Positions 26,837-35,827 of a DNA stretch of 64,000 nt are shown piece after piece. A program made the translations under genes and the position numbers. Numbering within the stretch: the first letter of the stretch is position 1; the number at the start of each line of letters is the position of its first letter. The notes beneath the pieces were generated by a model that made no database searches, was not told the DNA's origin, and saw nothing but the letters and a program-made list of their open reading frames with translations. Source of the DNA: GM7GCV1 sp965221105 (GTDB lineage: Bacteria; Pseudomonadota; Gammaproteobacteria; Pseudomonadales; GM7GCV1); contig OZ244871.1 in NCBI GenBank assembly GCA_965221105.1, positions 186,001 through 250,000 of the forward strand, given 5' to 3'.

Positions 26837-28018
26837 TTATAAGTTCCACAAGTCGCCCTTTGCCGCTTCCGCCGCGAACCGCGCCGCCGGCCAGACGTCG
26901 ATGCCGTCCGCCGACCGGAACGACCTTCTGCCTGTGTATACCAAAATACGGCGGGTCAGCCCGGATACGGGTGCAATTGCCCGCAGCCCCTTCAACAGCG
27001 CTGTGTGATACCGGTCGGTGGCCTTCACCTCTATTGCCAGCAGGTCGTCTTCCCTCCGCAGCAGGAAATCCACCTCCACGCCTGATTGGTGGGGGGACCA
27101 GTACGCGATCTCGTCGTACAGACGCTTTGCCTCGCCCGGCGCCCCGGTCCACGCGCCGGCATGTGCGCGCAAGGTGGTCAGCACCCAGCTTTCCAGCAGC
27201 GATCCGCGCTCCTCGGCGGTCACTTCGCCAAGCTGTCCCTTGAGGGCGCGAACGACTCCGGGATCGATCCAGTAGAGTTTCGGCAGCTTGCGCTCGCGTA
27301 CGCGGGGTCGGGTCTCGAAGGCGGGCAGGCGGTGAACGAGCAGCGTGTCTTCCAGAATTTCCAGGTAGCCACGCACGGTGCCGCGGGCTACTCCCGCGTC
27401 GCGGCCGATACCGGCAACGTTGATTACCTGACCGTTGAAGAGCGCCGCTATCGGCAGGAAACGGACAAAACCGGGCAGATTGCGCACCAGGGCTTCCCCG
27501 CGTATTTCCTCGCGCAGGTAAAGTTGCGTATAGGATTCCAGCACGGCGTGCGGCTCCGGGTTACGCCACACCAGGGGCAGTGCGCCATAACGGAGTATCC
27601 GGTCAAGATCGAAATCCGGGTCCAGTTCGGCGGCGGTAAGCGGAAACATGGTCTTGTTGAGTGCTCGGCCGGCCAACAGGTTGACCCCTGCGGCTTTCAG
27701 CTTGCGGGCGCTCGACCCGAGCAAGGCGAAGCGCAAGCGATGCGATTCGATAAAGCGATGCACTTCGTTCAGCAGCATCGGCAGTCTCTGAATTTCGTCG
27801 ACAATCACCCAGTCGTTCGGAGCCAGATGATCGATGGCTTGCGCGAACAACGAAGGGTCGCCCAACAGATCCTGGTACAGGCGTTCGTCCAGCAAATCGA
27901 TGTGCAGGGAGTCGGGCAGGACGGCGCGGACCCAGGTGCTCTTGCCGACGCCTCTCATACCGAGCAGGAAGAAGCTTTGCTGCGGCAGCTTGTTGATGCG
28001 CTTATAGGTGGATAGCAT
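26837..28018 (-). CDS. AAA_14 / DUF4143 ATP-binding protein
   Basis: A 393-residue protein: Walker A LLGMRGVGKSTW at residues 18-29, Walker B WVIVDEIQRLP, sensor-like FALLGSSARKL, then a DUF4143 C-terminal half with LPKLYWIDPGVVRAL and the nuclease-like core VEVDFLLRREDDLLAIEVKA, i.e. a D...ExK pattern. The family is very common in bacteria and archaea and often mobile, with no defined role; some members resemble restriction-like nucleases. The gene abuts and truncates the DUF433/PIN pair, which supports arrival by transfer. GC content is higher than that of the flanking genes. Confidence 0.88.
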   Translation of the reverse strand: MLSTYKRINKLPQQSFFLLGMRGVGKSTWVRAVLPDSLHIDLLDERLYQDLLGDPSLFAQAIDHLAPNDWVIVDEIQRLPMLLNEVHRFIESHRLRFALLGSSARKLKAAGVNLLAGRALNKTMFPLTAAELDPDFDLDRILRYGALPLVWRNPEPHAVLESYTQLYLREEIRGEALVRNLPGFVRFLPIAALFNGQVINVAGIGRDAGVARGTVRGYLEILEDTLLVHRLPAFETRPRVRERKLPKLYWIDPGVVRALKGQLGEVTAEERGSLLESWVLTTLRAHAGAWTGAPGEAKRLYDEIAYWSPHQSGVEVDFLLRREDDLLAIEVKATDRYHTALLKGLRAIAPVSGLTRRILVYTGRRSFRSADGIDVWPAARFAAEAAKGDLWNL

Positions 28019-28380
28019 GCCACCGATTATACATGAAAAATGGCGACAACATATACACAGACTCTTTCACAGCACGTGCCTGGGATGTGTGCTGGGACCA
28101 TGTCATGGTGCGACGATAGGGCAAACATAGCCTTTAATTTCAATAACTTAGAACCTAGATAGTCGGGGTTGTGAGGGTATTGATTTCGTTCCGAGAGCAG
28201 ATCAGATGATCCGGCTGAGCGGCTCGGCCGAGTGGCCCAGGCTGCGCACTCATCGAATCCAGTTGGGGCTGTACAACTTCGAGCGCGAGGGGGTGGTGAC
28301 ACACCTGCTGCCGGTGACCTACTCGGGTGCGCGGACCGCGGTTCCCGAGGCCGTGGGCCTTTCAATGGCCCACACTTATA
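28019..28380. other. No gene recognised
   Basis: About 360 bases between the ATPase start and the IS4-type remnant. A short frame (28206-28403, plus strand) is open but shows no known motif; its GC content is close to that of the IS remnant that follows, so it may be element DNA. Confidence 0.35.
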
Positions 28381-28381
28381 A

Positions 28382-29515
28382 TTGGATTTCGATTCCTGTA
28401 TAACAGCATGTATGCAGGTTGGATTGCGCCATTTCGATGCAGAGACCCTTGACTGGTTTGCTGGCGCGCTTCGCGCCGGCGAACTGACGCGTCATGCGCT
28501 GGCCCGTGAGTTGTGCCAACGGATCAACTGGCGCAACGCGCTCGGTGAGATCTGCCATTCGGCGGCAGCCACAGCCCTGCCGCAGCGTGCTGCGCATGTA
28601 GGTCTTGAGCTGCCACCAGTCCGCGAGGGCCCCGACCCGACGCGGACCACCCTCGTCCCGCCCGGCGAGATTCCTGATACGCGCCTGTCATGCTCCCTCG
28701 AACAGCTTGGCCTGGTGACACTCGAACCGGTGGGCGACCGGGCTGACCGCCATCGCTGGGAGGCGATGATTGACACCCATCATGAACTGGGGTGGAATCG
28801 GTCACCCGGCGGCCAGATGCGCTACTGGGTCCGCTCGGCACGGCACGGGGTACTCGGTGGCATCGGCTTTGGGTCAGCGACCTTTCAACTGAAGGCGCGG
28901 GATGACTGGGGTGGCTGGTCGAACGATGATCTTCCCGACCAGGGCGGCACAGAAGGCGGCGTACCGCCTGGTCTCGAATCGAGGGGTGACCATGGAGCAT
29001 ATTCTGGACGCACACTATGAAGCGACGGCTGATCGCTGCCGCACGGCCGAGGTGGCGCTCATGCTGCAGGACACGACAGTGTTGAACGACAGTACCCTGA
29101 AGACCACCGAGGGACTGGTTCCGATTGGGGGTGGCGGCACGGGCAGCCGGGGTCTTCTGGCCCATGCCGGTCTGGCGGTGACACCGCAGGGTCTGCCGCT
29201 GGGGCTGTTCAGCATGGAGACCAGGTTCCGTGATGAGCCGGACAGCGCGGGGACGACCGGGACGAGACAGGCACACACGACAGAGCGTCACCGCTGGATC
29301 GCCGGCCTTAGACGGGCACGGGAAGTGGCCGCCGTCTGCCCGGACACCCGGGTGGTGACGGTCTGTGACCGCGAAGGTGACTTCTGGGCGCTGCTGGCGG
29401 AGGCGGACCGTCAGGGCGATGCGCTGCTGGTGCGCGCCAGCCGTTCGGCCCGGCGGCAGGTACTGACCGCCACCGGAGACAGGGCCTGCGAATTGCCGCC
29501 ACCTGTCAGGCGTTG
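28382..29515 (+). pseudogene. IS4-family transposase with N-terminal DruA-like (DUF4338) domain, frameshifted and truncated
   Basis: The first frame (28382-29020) encodes a DUF4338-like domain: LDWFAGALRAGELTRHALAR, ELCQRINWRN, then RHRWEAMIDTHHELGW and MRYWVRSARHGVLGGIGFGS. The second frame (from about 28930) encodes an IS4 DDE transposase start: MLQDTTVLNDSTLK and VVTVCDREGDFWALLAEADR. The shift lies near 28930-28980. The C-terminal part with the last acidic residue is missing, because the lysE fragment follows at 29516. DruA is also the name-giving domain of Druantia defence systems, but here it is fused to a transposase. Confidence 0.75.
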
Positions 29516-30022
29516 CTACAGCCATACCGCCACAGCCGTATACAGGGTCAGCACTACAAGTATTGCGCTAAATCCTCTTTGCCATACCGGATTACTCAAG
29601 CGGGCAATGACTGCAGAACCCAATATTGTCCAGATACCCGCGCTCGGAAGACAGACCAGGCAAAATACCAGGCACAGGACAGCGACTGATAATGCAAATG
29701 GCTGATAGGAAGGCAGGAAAACAGATGCACCAGTAACGGCTATTATCCATGCCTTGGGGTTGGCGAACTGAAACAGCGCTGCCTGAACAAATGACATGGG
29801 TTTGCCGCGACCGCCTTCGGGAGTGCTGCCAACAACATTGACTCTCAGCGACCAGGCCAGGTAAAGAAGGTAGCTGGTGCCAAACAACTTCAAGGCCATG
29901 TTGGCCGCAGGAGCATGCAGCAGTATTGCCCCTACGCCATAGGCGCACAGAGCCAACAGAACCCCGAATCCCAAGGGGATGCCCAGCATATGGGGTAGTG
30001 TTCTTTTCAGGCCAAAGCTGAC
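29516..30022 (-). pseudogene. LysE/RhtB family exporter, N-terminally truncated
   Basis: The 157-residue ATG frame, extended upstream without a start as AGVSFGLKRTLPHML, carries LFGTSYLLYLAWSLR and ALFQFANPKAWIIAV, hallmark segments of LysE amino-acid exporters, with about five membrane helices. The first about 40 residues, including the LTPGPN motif, are lost at the junction with the hemB fragment near 30025. Confidence 0.75.
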
Positions 30023-30029
30023 ACCGGCA

Positions 30030-30444
30030 TCATTCCTATGCGGCCAAGTACGCCTCGGCCTTCTATGGGCCCTTCAGAGACGCCGTGGGCTCTTCGGCGA
30101 CCAGCATTCCCCGCTCCGGCAGCAAGGCCACTTACCAGATGGATCCGGCGAATTCCGATGAGGCGCTGCGTGAAGTGGCCATGGACATCGAGGAGGGCGT
30201 GGACTCGGTGATCGTCAAGCCGGGCATGCCCTATCTGGACATCGTCCGTCGGGTGAAGGACGAATTCGGGGTGCCGACCTGTGTGTATCAGGTGTCAGGG
30301 GAGTATGCCATGCTGCAGGCCACAGCCCGGAACAACTGGCTGGAACTGGACAGGGTGATGATGGAAAGCCTGCTGGCGCTCAAACGCGCCGGTGCCGATG
30401 GTATCTGGACCTATTTCGCACCGGGAGCCGCAGAGTTGTTATAG
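30030..30444 (+). pseudogene. hemB: Porphobilinogen synthase (HemB), C-terminal 137 residues
   Basis: The frame reads SYAAKYASAFYGPFRDAVGS, YQMDPANSDEALREVAMDIE, the active-site Schiff-base segment VIVKPGMPYLDIV and ends YFAPGAAELL. It is unmistakably the last 40 percent of delta-aminolevulinate dehydratase. No upstream part is present; the fragment starts abruptly next to the lysE fragment. An intact hemB, essential for haem, should exist elsewhere in the genome. Confidence 0.85.
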
Positions 30445-30734
30445 GCTCAGGCACCAAGGATTGACCACGACGCCCCAAGGCTGGGTCAGGATGAACTGCA
30501 CGAAGTTAAGGGGCGATTATCCGGAAGGTGGAAGAGGGTGGATTCCGGACGGTGGTGCCAAGCATCGCGGACTGTGCCGTGCAAAATCGATTGGACAAAA
30601 ATCCCAGTGCTGCAGGGATCAGGCGACAAACAGCCGAACACGCCCCTAGAACAATCAATTCATGGATGGGATCGACGCTCCTTTACGAAAACGAAGAGGA
30701 AAGTAGCTACGGAGAAGAGCTTGTATGTTCTGAC

Positions 30735-31382
30735 GTAACTACTCACCCCCCTTGACGTCATAGGAAGGCGATTCTATGATGTGTGCGTTTCATTATTGCA
30801 CAGGGTCATGGGCACCGCATATTTCAGTTCCAATGCGACGGCGGGGGTGTGTCAGGCGCTGATCGCGCTGATGCCGCCAGCGGAGCGCTTGGCGGTGGGG
30901 TCCGGGTAGCCCATGGCGACGGTCAACACCGCGTCGCTGCGCTCGGAGTTCGACGCACTCAAGGCGCGCTTCGAGGCGCTGTGCGCGGACGGCGCGATGA
31001 GCGCCGAGAGCCGCGCCTTGGTCGAGGCTCTGCTGACGCTCTTTCAGGTGCTGATGGCGGTGTTCATGGAGAAGAACACTCCGAAGGGTTCGCGCACCTC
31101 CGGGCTGCCGAGCTCCCGGACGGAGCCCGACGAGACCGCCCGCACGCGCCCCGATACCCCGTTCACCAACACCCGCGCCGAGCGCAATATCCGCATGGCC
31201 AAGGTCAAACACACAGTCTCCGGCTGCTTCCGAACCCTCCGCCACGCCCAGGCCCACTGCCGAATCTCCAGCTATCTCCAGTCCATGGCCCACCAAGGCT
31301 ACAACCCCCTGACCGCCATCCAGATCGCCCTCAACGGCACCGCCGCCACAATGATCAAGCAGGAGAAGGGGCGAGTAGTTAC
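30735..31382 (+). mobile_element. 648-bp internally deleted IS66-family element
   Basis: Ends GTAACTACTCACCCCCC and GCGAGTAGTTAC are inverted. Inside, the TnpC transposase N-terminus (SLRSEFDALKARFEALCADG, MAVFMEKNTPKGS) is joined in frame to its C-terminus (RTRPDTPFTNTRAERNIRMA, GCFRTLRHAQAHCRISSYLQ). The DDE core is deleted, giving a 158-residue non-catalytic fusion frame (30913-31389). No matching 8-base duplication is seen at the flanks. Confidence 0.85.
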
Positions 31383-31674
31383 CACTTAAGATTATCCAGC
31401 ATGCACTACTCACTACTGGGGACTGACAGCCTCCGAAGTAACTGCATAATTCTGGAACATCGTAAAAACCACAAGTGCCTCGTGAGTTTTGGGGTCATTG
31501 CACTTTTCAATGTTCCTTTGAAAAACTGGCGGCTCGTTTTTCCAATTGGCCCGGTGATATTGCTTCCAGCAATGTTGGTCGTGAAAACTTGATTCTCCGG
31601 CTTCTCCATCTCCAAGCCCCCTCAAGCTTCATGCAGTTGCAGGTATAATGCGCGCACCATTTGAGGACTAATCA

Positions 31675-32694
31675 ATGCCAACTCCAGAAAAAATCAATGA
31701 ACTCAAAGCCGAGCTGACCAAGATCACCCAGTATACAGAGGAAAATCTCATCGGCCGACCTGACTGGGGCGCTATTAACTTTGAGATGGCCCGTCCAGAC
31801 ATTGAATTGGCTATTTCCATTGCAACAGATTTATCTGGCTTGCCGCTCCAATACCTTTCGGACAGTGCGATTGGGGACATCATTTCCCAATTGCCATCTG
31901 TCACCCAGCAACTCCAGAATATCGACAACTTCGACCTGACCGGTGATGCTGGCGCCAGACGCGACCAAATATCGCAGGAGCTACATGATTTTGCAGAGCA
32001 ACTAAATACCTTTGCTTGCTCACACATTCCGTATTTGGCCTACAGACGAGGGGACATGTCCAGCAATATTGCTGCATTAAATTCGGCGGTAACCCAAGCC
32101 GAGCAGCAGCTTGATAATGCCAGGACTACGATTGAAACCAAGACGGAGGAGATTAATGCCATCATTTCAGCAGCCAGAGACGCCGCAGCGAGCGTGGGCG
32201 TTGCTACGTTTACGCAGGAGTTCGACCAGGAAGCCGCAGACCTAAAGAATCGATCCCTGAAGTGGCTTTGGGCTGCAGGGATATTCGCGGGATTGACGAT
32301 TGGAACTGCATTCCTGTTCTACTCTTGGCCGAAAATATCTGCAGACGCCTGGGCATGGGAAACAGTTAGAAACGTTTTTAGCAAGATCGCTATCATCGCT
32401 GTACTATTTACGGGAACGGCATGGTGCGGAAGAATCTACCGGGCACTCACCCATCAAGCGACCATAAACCGGCACAGAGCACTAAGTCTCAAGACATTTC
32501 AGGCCTTTGTTGCCGCGACCGATGACGACAGAATTAAAGATACGGTTCTTATGGCTGCAACCCGAACAGTGTTCGGGCAAGCATCTACAGGACTCGTAAA
32601 TGACAACGGCTCGGGTCAAGACTCAGAAGTCAATTTCGTGGAGATCGGGCGATCATCCTCTGAGAAAACACTCGATACCTCAGTCGACCCTTAG
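31675..32694 (+). CDS. Coiled-coil protein with two transmembrane helices, unknown function
   Basis: A 339-residue protein. The first half is soluble and helical. At about 135-185 a coiled coil is visible (AALNSAVTQAEQQLDNARTT and so on). Two membrane helices follow (SLKWLWAAGIFAGLTIGTAF and KIAIIAVLFTGTAWCG), and the C-terminus is polar. I do not recognise the family; similar layouts occur in membrane-anchored effectors of defence systems, but there is no partner that proves it. No nuclease or ATPase motif is visible. The ATG at 31675 is the first in frame. The gene sits between a miniature IS66 and a truncated HNH fragment. Confidence 0.7.
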   Translation: MPTPEKINELKAELTKITQYTEENLIGRPDWGAINFEMARPDIELAISIATDLSGLPLQYLSDSAIGDIISQLPSVTQQLQNIDNFDLTGDAGARRDQISQELHDFAEQLNTFACSHIPYLAYRRGDMSSNIAALNSAVTQAEQQLDNARTTIETKTEEINAIISAARDAAASVGVATFTQEFDQEAADLKNRSLKWLWAAGIFAGLTIGTAFLFYSWPKISADAWAWETVRNVFSKIAIIAVLFTGTAWCGRIYRALTHQATINRHRALSLKTFQAFVAATDDDRIKDTVLMAATRTVFGQASTGLVNDNGSGQDSEVNFVEIGRSSSEKTLDTSVDP

Positions 32695-32883
32695 TTGCGC
32701 TAACTCTGACCATTCAAAATATCTGGATCGAGCTTCAAACCCGATAAACTTCCGCACAGTGGGAAATATGTGCTCTCTGCTCTTGGTGTCGCCTGTCAGA
32801 GAATTTCTGCAAAGCGCGCACGTCATCGCGGCTTCCGGCAGATTTTCTAATTGATGTTCTTTGTTCACGGTATCTCTTCGCAT
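32680..32883 (-). pseudogene. HNH nuclease N-terminal fragment
   Basis: Sixty-seven residues with MTCALCRNSLTGDTKSREHI (CxxC then EHI), the start of an HNH finger, followed by FPTVRKFIGFEA. The frame stops before the rest of the HNH fold. It overlaps the end of the coiled-coil gene tail-to-tail. Truncated and not functional as a nuclease. Confidence 0.45.
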
Positions 32884-33107
32884 GACTACTACCTTCCGTA
32901 TTGTCGCCCGACCCCCCAGGTTTTCAGTATTGAACAGCTAGAATTAGCTGCGTATGAGTAATGGTATCTCCCGGATATGATTCTCCGATTCATCCGGGAA
33001 ATACAGCGTGACCAGAGCGACAAGGTATGGCGGTAGACACTGGCGCCGCGATGCTGGTAGGGCAGGACGGACTATCCCGCAGAGCTAACTGTTAAGAATT
33101 AATTTCC

Positions 33108-33659
33108 CTACCAGAACCTGACCACAAGGACTACGAAAGCATACGAAAGTGCTACTGTCCCCAACAACATTAGACCTCCGGCGACGGCATTGACCCATGC
33201 TGGATACCGGACTGTTGGTAAAACTCTCAGAACTTTTGCGAAGCCTTCGTCAGACTTGACGGCCCTATTGATTGTGTCCCATGTCGCAGGTGGGTAGTAG
33301 AGATACGCAATCGTCATTTCCTGCTGGGGAACCAACACGGGAATAACTATATCAACATCACCACCAGGCAAATGTTCAGTTGTATATTGAATGCTCGGAT
33401 GAATATTGAAGTTTGGTAGAAAGGCATGTGTCAATCTCACGTTATGTGCGGGGCTACGTCCCGCATTTTTCAGCACCACAGAATGAGTATAGATATCGAT
33501 GGGTGTGCTGACACCTTGGTCAATGCGATGAGCTGATACATAACCCAGGTACATCACCAGACGAGGACGATTCTCAATCACGCGATTTAGAACCGCACCG
33601 ACAAACAGTGCAATTATCGGGGCCGCAATTGTTGCAACGATACTCCATTGAATCTCCAT
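33108..33659 (-). CDS. Small membrane protein of unknown function
   Basis: A 183-residue protein with an N-terminal membrane helix (IVATIAAPIIALFVGAVLN), a central domain of about 115 residues with beta-strand character (VVLKNAGRSPAHNVRLTHAF, reminiscent of an Ig-like domain), and a C-terminal helix (AVAGGLMLLGTVALSYAFVV). The middle should face the cytoplasm or periplasm depending on orientation. Not assigned to a family. The ATG at 33659 is preceded by an AT-containing leader. Confidence 0.65.
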   Translation of the reverse strand: MEIQWSIVATIAAPIIALFVGAVLNRVIENRPRLVMYLGYVSAHRIDQGVSTPIDIYTHSVVLKNAGRSPAHNVRLTHAFLPNFNIHPSIQYTTEHLPGGDVDIVIPVLVPQQEMTIAYLYYPPATWDTINRAVKSDEGFAKVLRVLPTVRYPAWVNAVAGGLMLLGTVALSYAFVVLVVRFW

Positions 33660-33963
33660 CCTATCTTGCCTTCAGTTATCGCCTGTATTAGAGACCGGGC
33701 GAAGCCAATTCTACTGTCTTCGGTCGTGGCCTTCATCACCGTTCGAGCCCATTCATCTTGACCTCATTCAGCTGCGATGCATCCCAGTGTCCGGCTTGGC
33801 CTGGAATACGCAGCTTTTGCAGATCAGTGTAGTGTTTGCACAATAAGCTTGTTTTTAGTATATTTTACTCAGGACGCGGTATTCCAGCCTTTGGGTGGGA
33901 ATAACGCTCCAATTCCGAAGCCTGGCCCTATGGTCGGGCTTTCGTGTTTTTGGACTATGGATA

Positions 33964-34280
33964 ATGCTGTATATCGCCTACATAGATGAATTTGGTCACA
34001 TTGGCCCCTGTCTCTCGCCACACGATCCCCGCTGTAACACTCACCCTGTTTTTGATTTGGGTGGCCTCGTCTTGCCCTATGATACAGTCAGGGAGTTCTC
34101 TACCTTTTTTTACCAGCTAAAAAATAATCTCCTCCAGTGGGAAATCGGGCAATCAGGTATACACCCGGCAAAGTGGGAAAAGAAAGGCTCAAGCCTTTAT
34201 ACGACTAAGAATGTTACAGCCTACCCCCAGCTTAGGCGGGCTACCAACAGGTTGCTCAACAAGATCGAGAAGTGTGGAGG
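33964..34280 (+). pseudogene. DUF3800 protein, N-terminal fragment
   Basis: From the ATG at 33964: MLYIAYIDEFGHIGP with the conserved acidic pair of DUF3800 (an RNase H-like, defence-associated domain), PVFDLGGLVLPYDTVREFST and HPAKWEKKGSSLYTTKNVT. After NKIEKCGG at about 34280 the frame runs into the dispersed 157-base repeat and stops. The C-terminal two thirds of the protein are missing. Confidence 0.7.
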
Positions 34281-34437
34281 TGTTGTTTCCAACAGTAAAC
34301 TGCAATCCACCGGCACTTTCTTCTCTCTTTCGTTCAGCGGTGAACATGCATTGCCGGTGACGTAAAGCGGTGGACCTGCTGTAGGGTATTTCTCACACCC
34401 GCCACCGGGCAACTGATTGCCCGTTGAACCTGTGTAC
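34281..34437 (+). repeat. Dispersed 157-bp repeat, copy A
   Basis: The sequence from GTGTTGTTTCCAACAGTAAA to GTTGAACCTGTG is about 97 percent identical to 41625-41780. It cuts the DUF3800 gene on its left and is followed by unrelated DNA, so it behaves like a mobile or element-terminal unit. No protein is supported in it. Confidence 0.75.
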
Positions 34438-34963
34438 CCTGTGGTCGCGAAGGGCGAGACTGTGGTCAAGCGGTGGGCAACAGGCCTGTTGTCCACGGCT
34501 TGTCCAGAGGCCCCGGCAGGGCTCGCCCTGGTCCATCGGACGCGTCCACAAGTGCACAGCTGTCTTGACCAGTTGATCCTGTGTGGCGGATACGCTCACC
34601 GAACCTTCAGGCTCAGGTTCCGTTGGACACTGCCAGGCACTCATCCGCTGCCTGAGCCATAATGGGGACCTGTCTGGACAAGGAGGGAGGTGGCCCGCAC
34701 GGGTGTGACTGTAGCGGGCCGGTGCCGGTGCAACTCCGCTTCGAGTGTGGGTTAACCGGCGAGGATGACCGCACCCTATACCGCGCCGACATGACCGCGC
34801 AGATCACCGACCTCCTGGCCCACATGTGACGTCAGCCCGACCACCATTCACCGGGCTACGGCCAAGCTGCGCATGCGGTACGTGCTACCTGAAAACGGGT
34901 GAAAACCGGCGTATGATCTCCCAAACAATGGAGCAGAAAAGGGCCCGAGGTCAGGACGTCTGA
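34438..34963 (+). mobile_element. 3' remnant of the TCAGACGTCCTGACCTC element
   Basis: The part from about 34741 resembles the 3' half of the miniature element at 17751-18227 (shared DDRTLYRADMT-like and LKTGEN-like readings, decayed). It ends with the right inverted repeat GAGGTCAGGACGTCTGA at 34947-34963. The next base begins IS66 sequence, so the element was inserted into, or recombined with, an IS66 copy. Confidence 0.55.
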
Positions 34964-35051
34964 GGCTACAACCCGCTGACCGCCATCCAGAACGCCCCCA
35001 ACGGCACCGCCGTCGACATGATCAAGAAGGAGAAGGGGGGCGAGTAGTTAC
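34964..35051 (+). mobile_element. IS66 right-end fragment
   Basis: Eighty-eight bases encode the last TnpC residues (GYNPLTAIQ-type) and end in GGGCGAGTAGTTAC, the IS66 right terminus. The left part is missing. Confidence 0.75.
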
Positions 35052-35114
35052 CTGTATTGTTAGTAGCGCAGCTTCCTAGGAACAGGACGGCACACAGGAC
35101 GATGAATCTCATGG

Positions 35115-35489
35115 TTAATTCTCCGCTGGAAAAACTGTTTGCTCCTTTTCTCCATCGAGTCTACCCTTGATATAGCCGACTTCCTTGTGTAAGTCGCCTA
35201 CTTCGCGTTGGATTTCCATTACATCTTCACGCACTTCGCCAACTTCGCTCCGGGTATCGCTGATGTTCCTATCTAAAGAATCGAATCTACCCAACACGGA
35301 ATTGTTTAAGATAAGCATGGCGGTGAATAAGACACCCGCTGCGCCAATGACCAGAGTAGCTGTGGACTGCCACCATCTCTTCTGCTCAGACGCATCACGC
35401 TGATTTTTATTTTGTTGTGCTTGCGCCAAAGCTGTCACCTTATTTTCTGGATCATTCACAACCTGCTCCACGCATCCAGCTTCTCCCAC
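35115..35489 (-). CDS. Membrane protein with C-terminal coiled coil, unknown function
   Basis: A 124-residue protein: a charged N-terminus, a membrane helix (STATLVIGAAGVLFTAMLIL), then heptads (VGEVREDVMEIQREVGDLHK EVGYIKG) typical of a parallel coiled coil. It resembles in layout the small proteins of the 10.5-13.4 kb array, but in reverse order. It overlaps by 34 bases the end of the upstream hypothetical gene, suggesting coupled translation. No known function. Confidence 0.55.
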   Translation of the reverse strand: MGEAGCVEQVVNDPENKVTALAQAQQNKNQRDASEQKRWWQSTATLVIGAAGVLFTAMLILNNSVLGRFDSLDRNISDTRSEVGEVREDVMEIQREVGDLHKEVGYIKGRLDGEKEQTVFPAEN

Positions 35490-35713
35490 AGCCCTCTGTC
35501 ATAGCACCCGTGGTAATCGTCGATTTTCACAACAACACCGCTGCGACCATTTTCTTCGGCATTGAATCCAAGAAATTCAGAGACATCCGAGGTGGTAGTC
35601 ATAGGGCTCTTGACAGCCCAGACATTACCTTCATGCAATGGGTAGTTTTCTGGAAACATTATGTCCATGATCTCTTTTTTGAGATCGCCGGAGATAATTA
35701 GATATCTATACAT
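35456..35713 (-). CDS. Hypothetical protein, 85 aa
   Basis: A short acidic soluble protein starting MYRYLIISGDLKKEIMD. It shows a few hydrophobic strands and ends with a WEKLDAW helix. It is the first gene of a two-gene minus-strand unit with the membrane/coiled-coil gene. No family is recognised; the pair could be a small toxin-antitoxin or immunity-like unit, which is speculative. Confidence 0.45.
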   Translation of the reverse strand: MYRYLIISGDLKKEIMDIMFPENYPLHEGNVWAVKSPMTTTSDVSEFLGFNAEENGRSGVVVKIDDYHGCYDRGLWEKLDAWSRL

Positions 35714-35827
35714 ATTCTGTGAAATTTGACAAAGCCCCTACACGAGCATACACCATCAGAACTTAACCAAGGTACTGGACATATTTTCAGATACTTCCAG
35801 TTGCGCACTGTACTCCGCGGCTTCTAA

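Noticed and set aside
27086..28015. 309-residue plus-strand open frame
   Set aside because: It is antisense to the intact AAA_14/DUF4143 gene, whose motifs are unmistakable. It arises from the high GC of that gene and shows no domain.
28382..29515. Druantia anti-phage gene druA
   Set aside because: The DruA-like domain is followed by an IS4 DDE transposase, no druB-E genes are present, and the gene is frameshifted, so it is an insertion-sequence protein.
28524..29525. 333-residue minus-strand open frame
   Set aside because: It is antisense to the IS4/DruA-type transposase remnant. The composition (R, P, G, S) is typical of a GC-rich shadow frame.
30735..31382. Target duplication for the 648-bp mini-IS66
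   Set aside because: The eight bases before (GTTCTGAC) and after (CACTTAAG) do not match, so the ends may have been recombined or the insertion is old.
24838..35051. A composite transposon between IS66 ends at 24838 and 31382 or 35051
   Set aside because: The flanking eight-base sequences (TAATTCTT versus CACTTAAG or CTGTATTG) differ, and 24838-24960 has its own right end.
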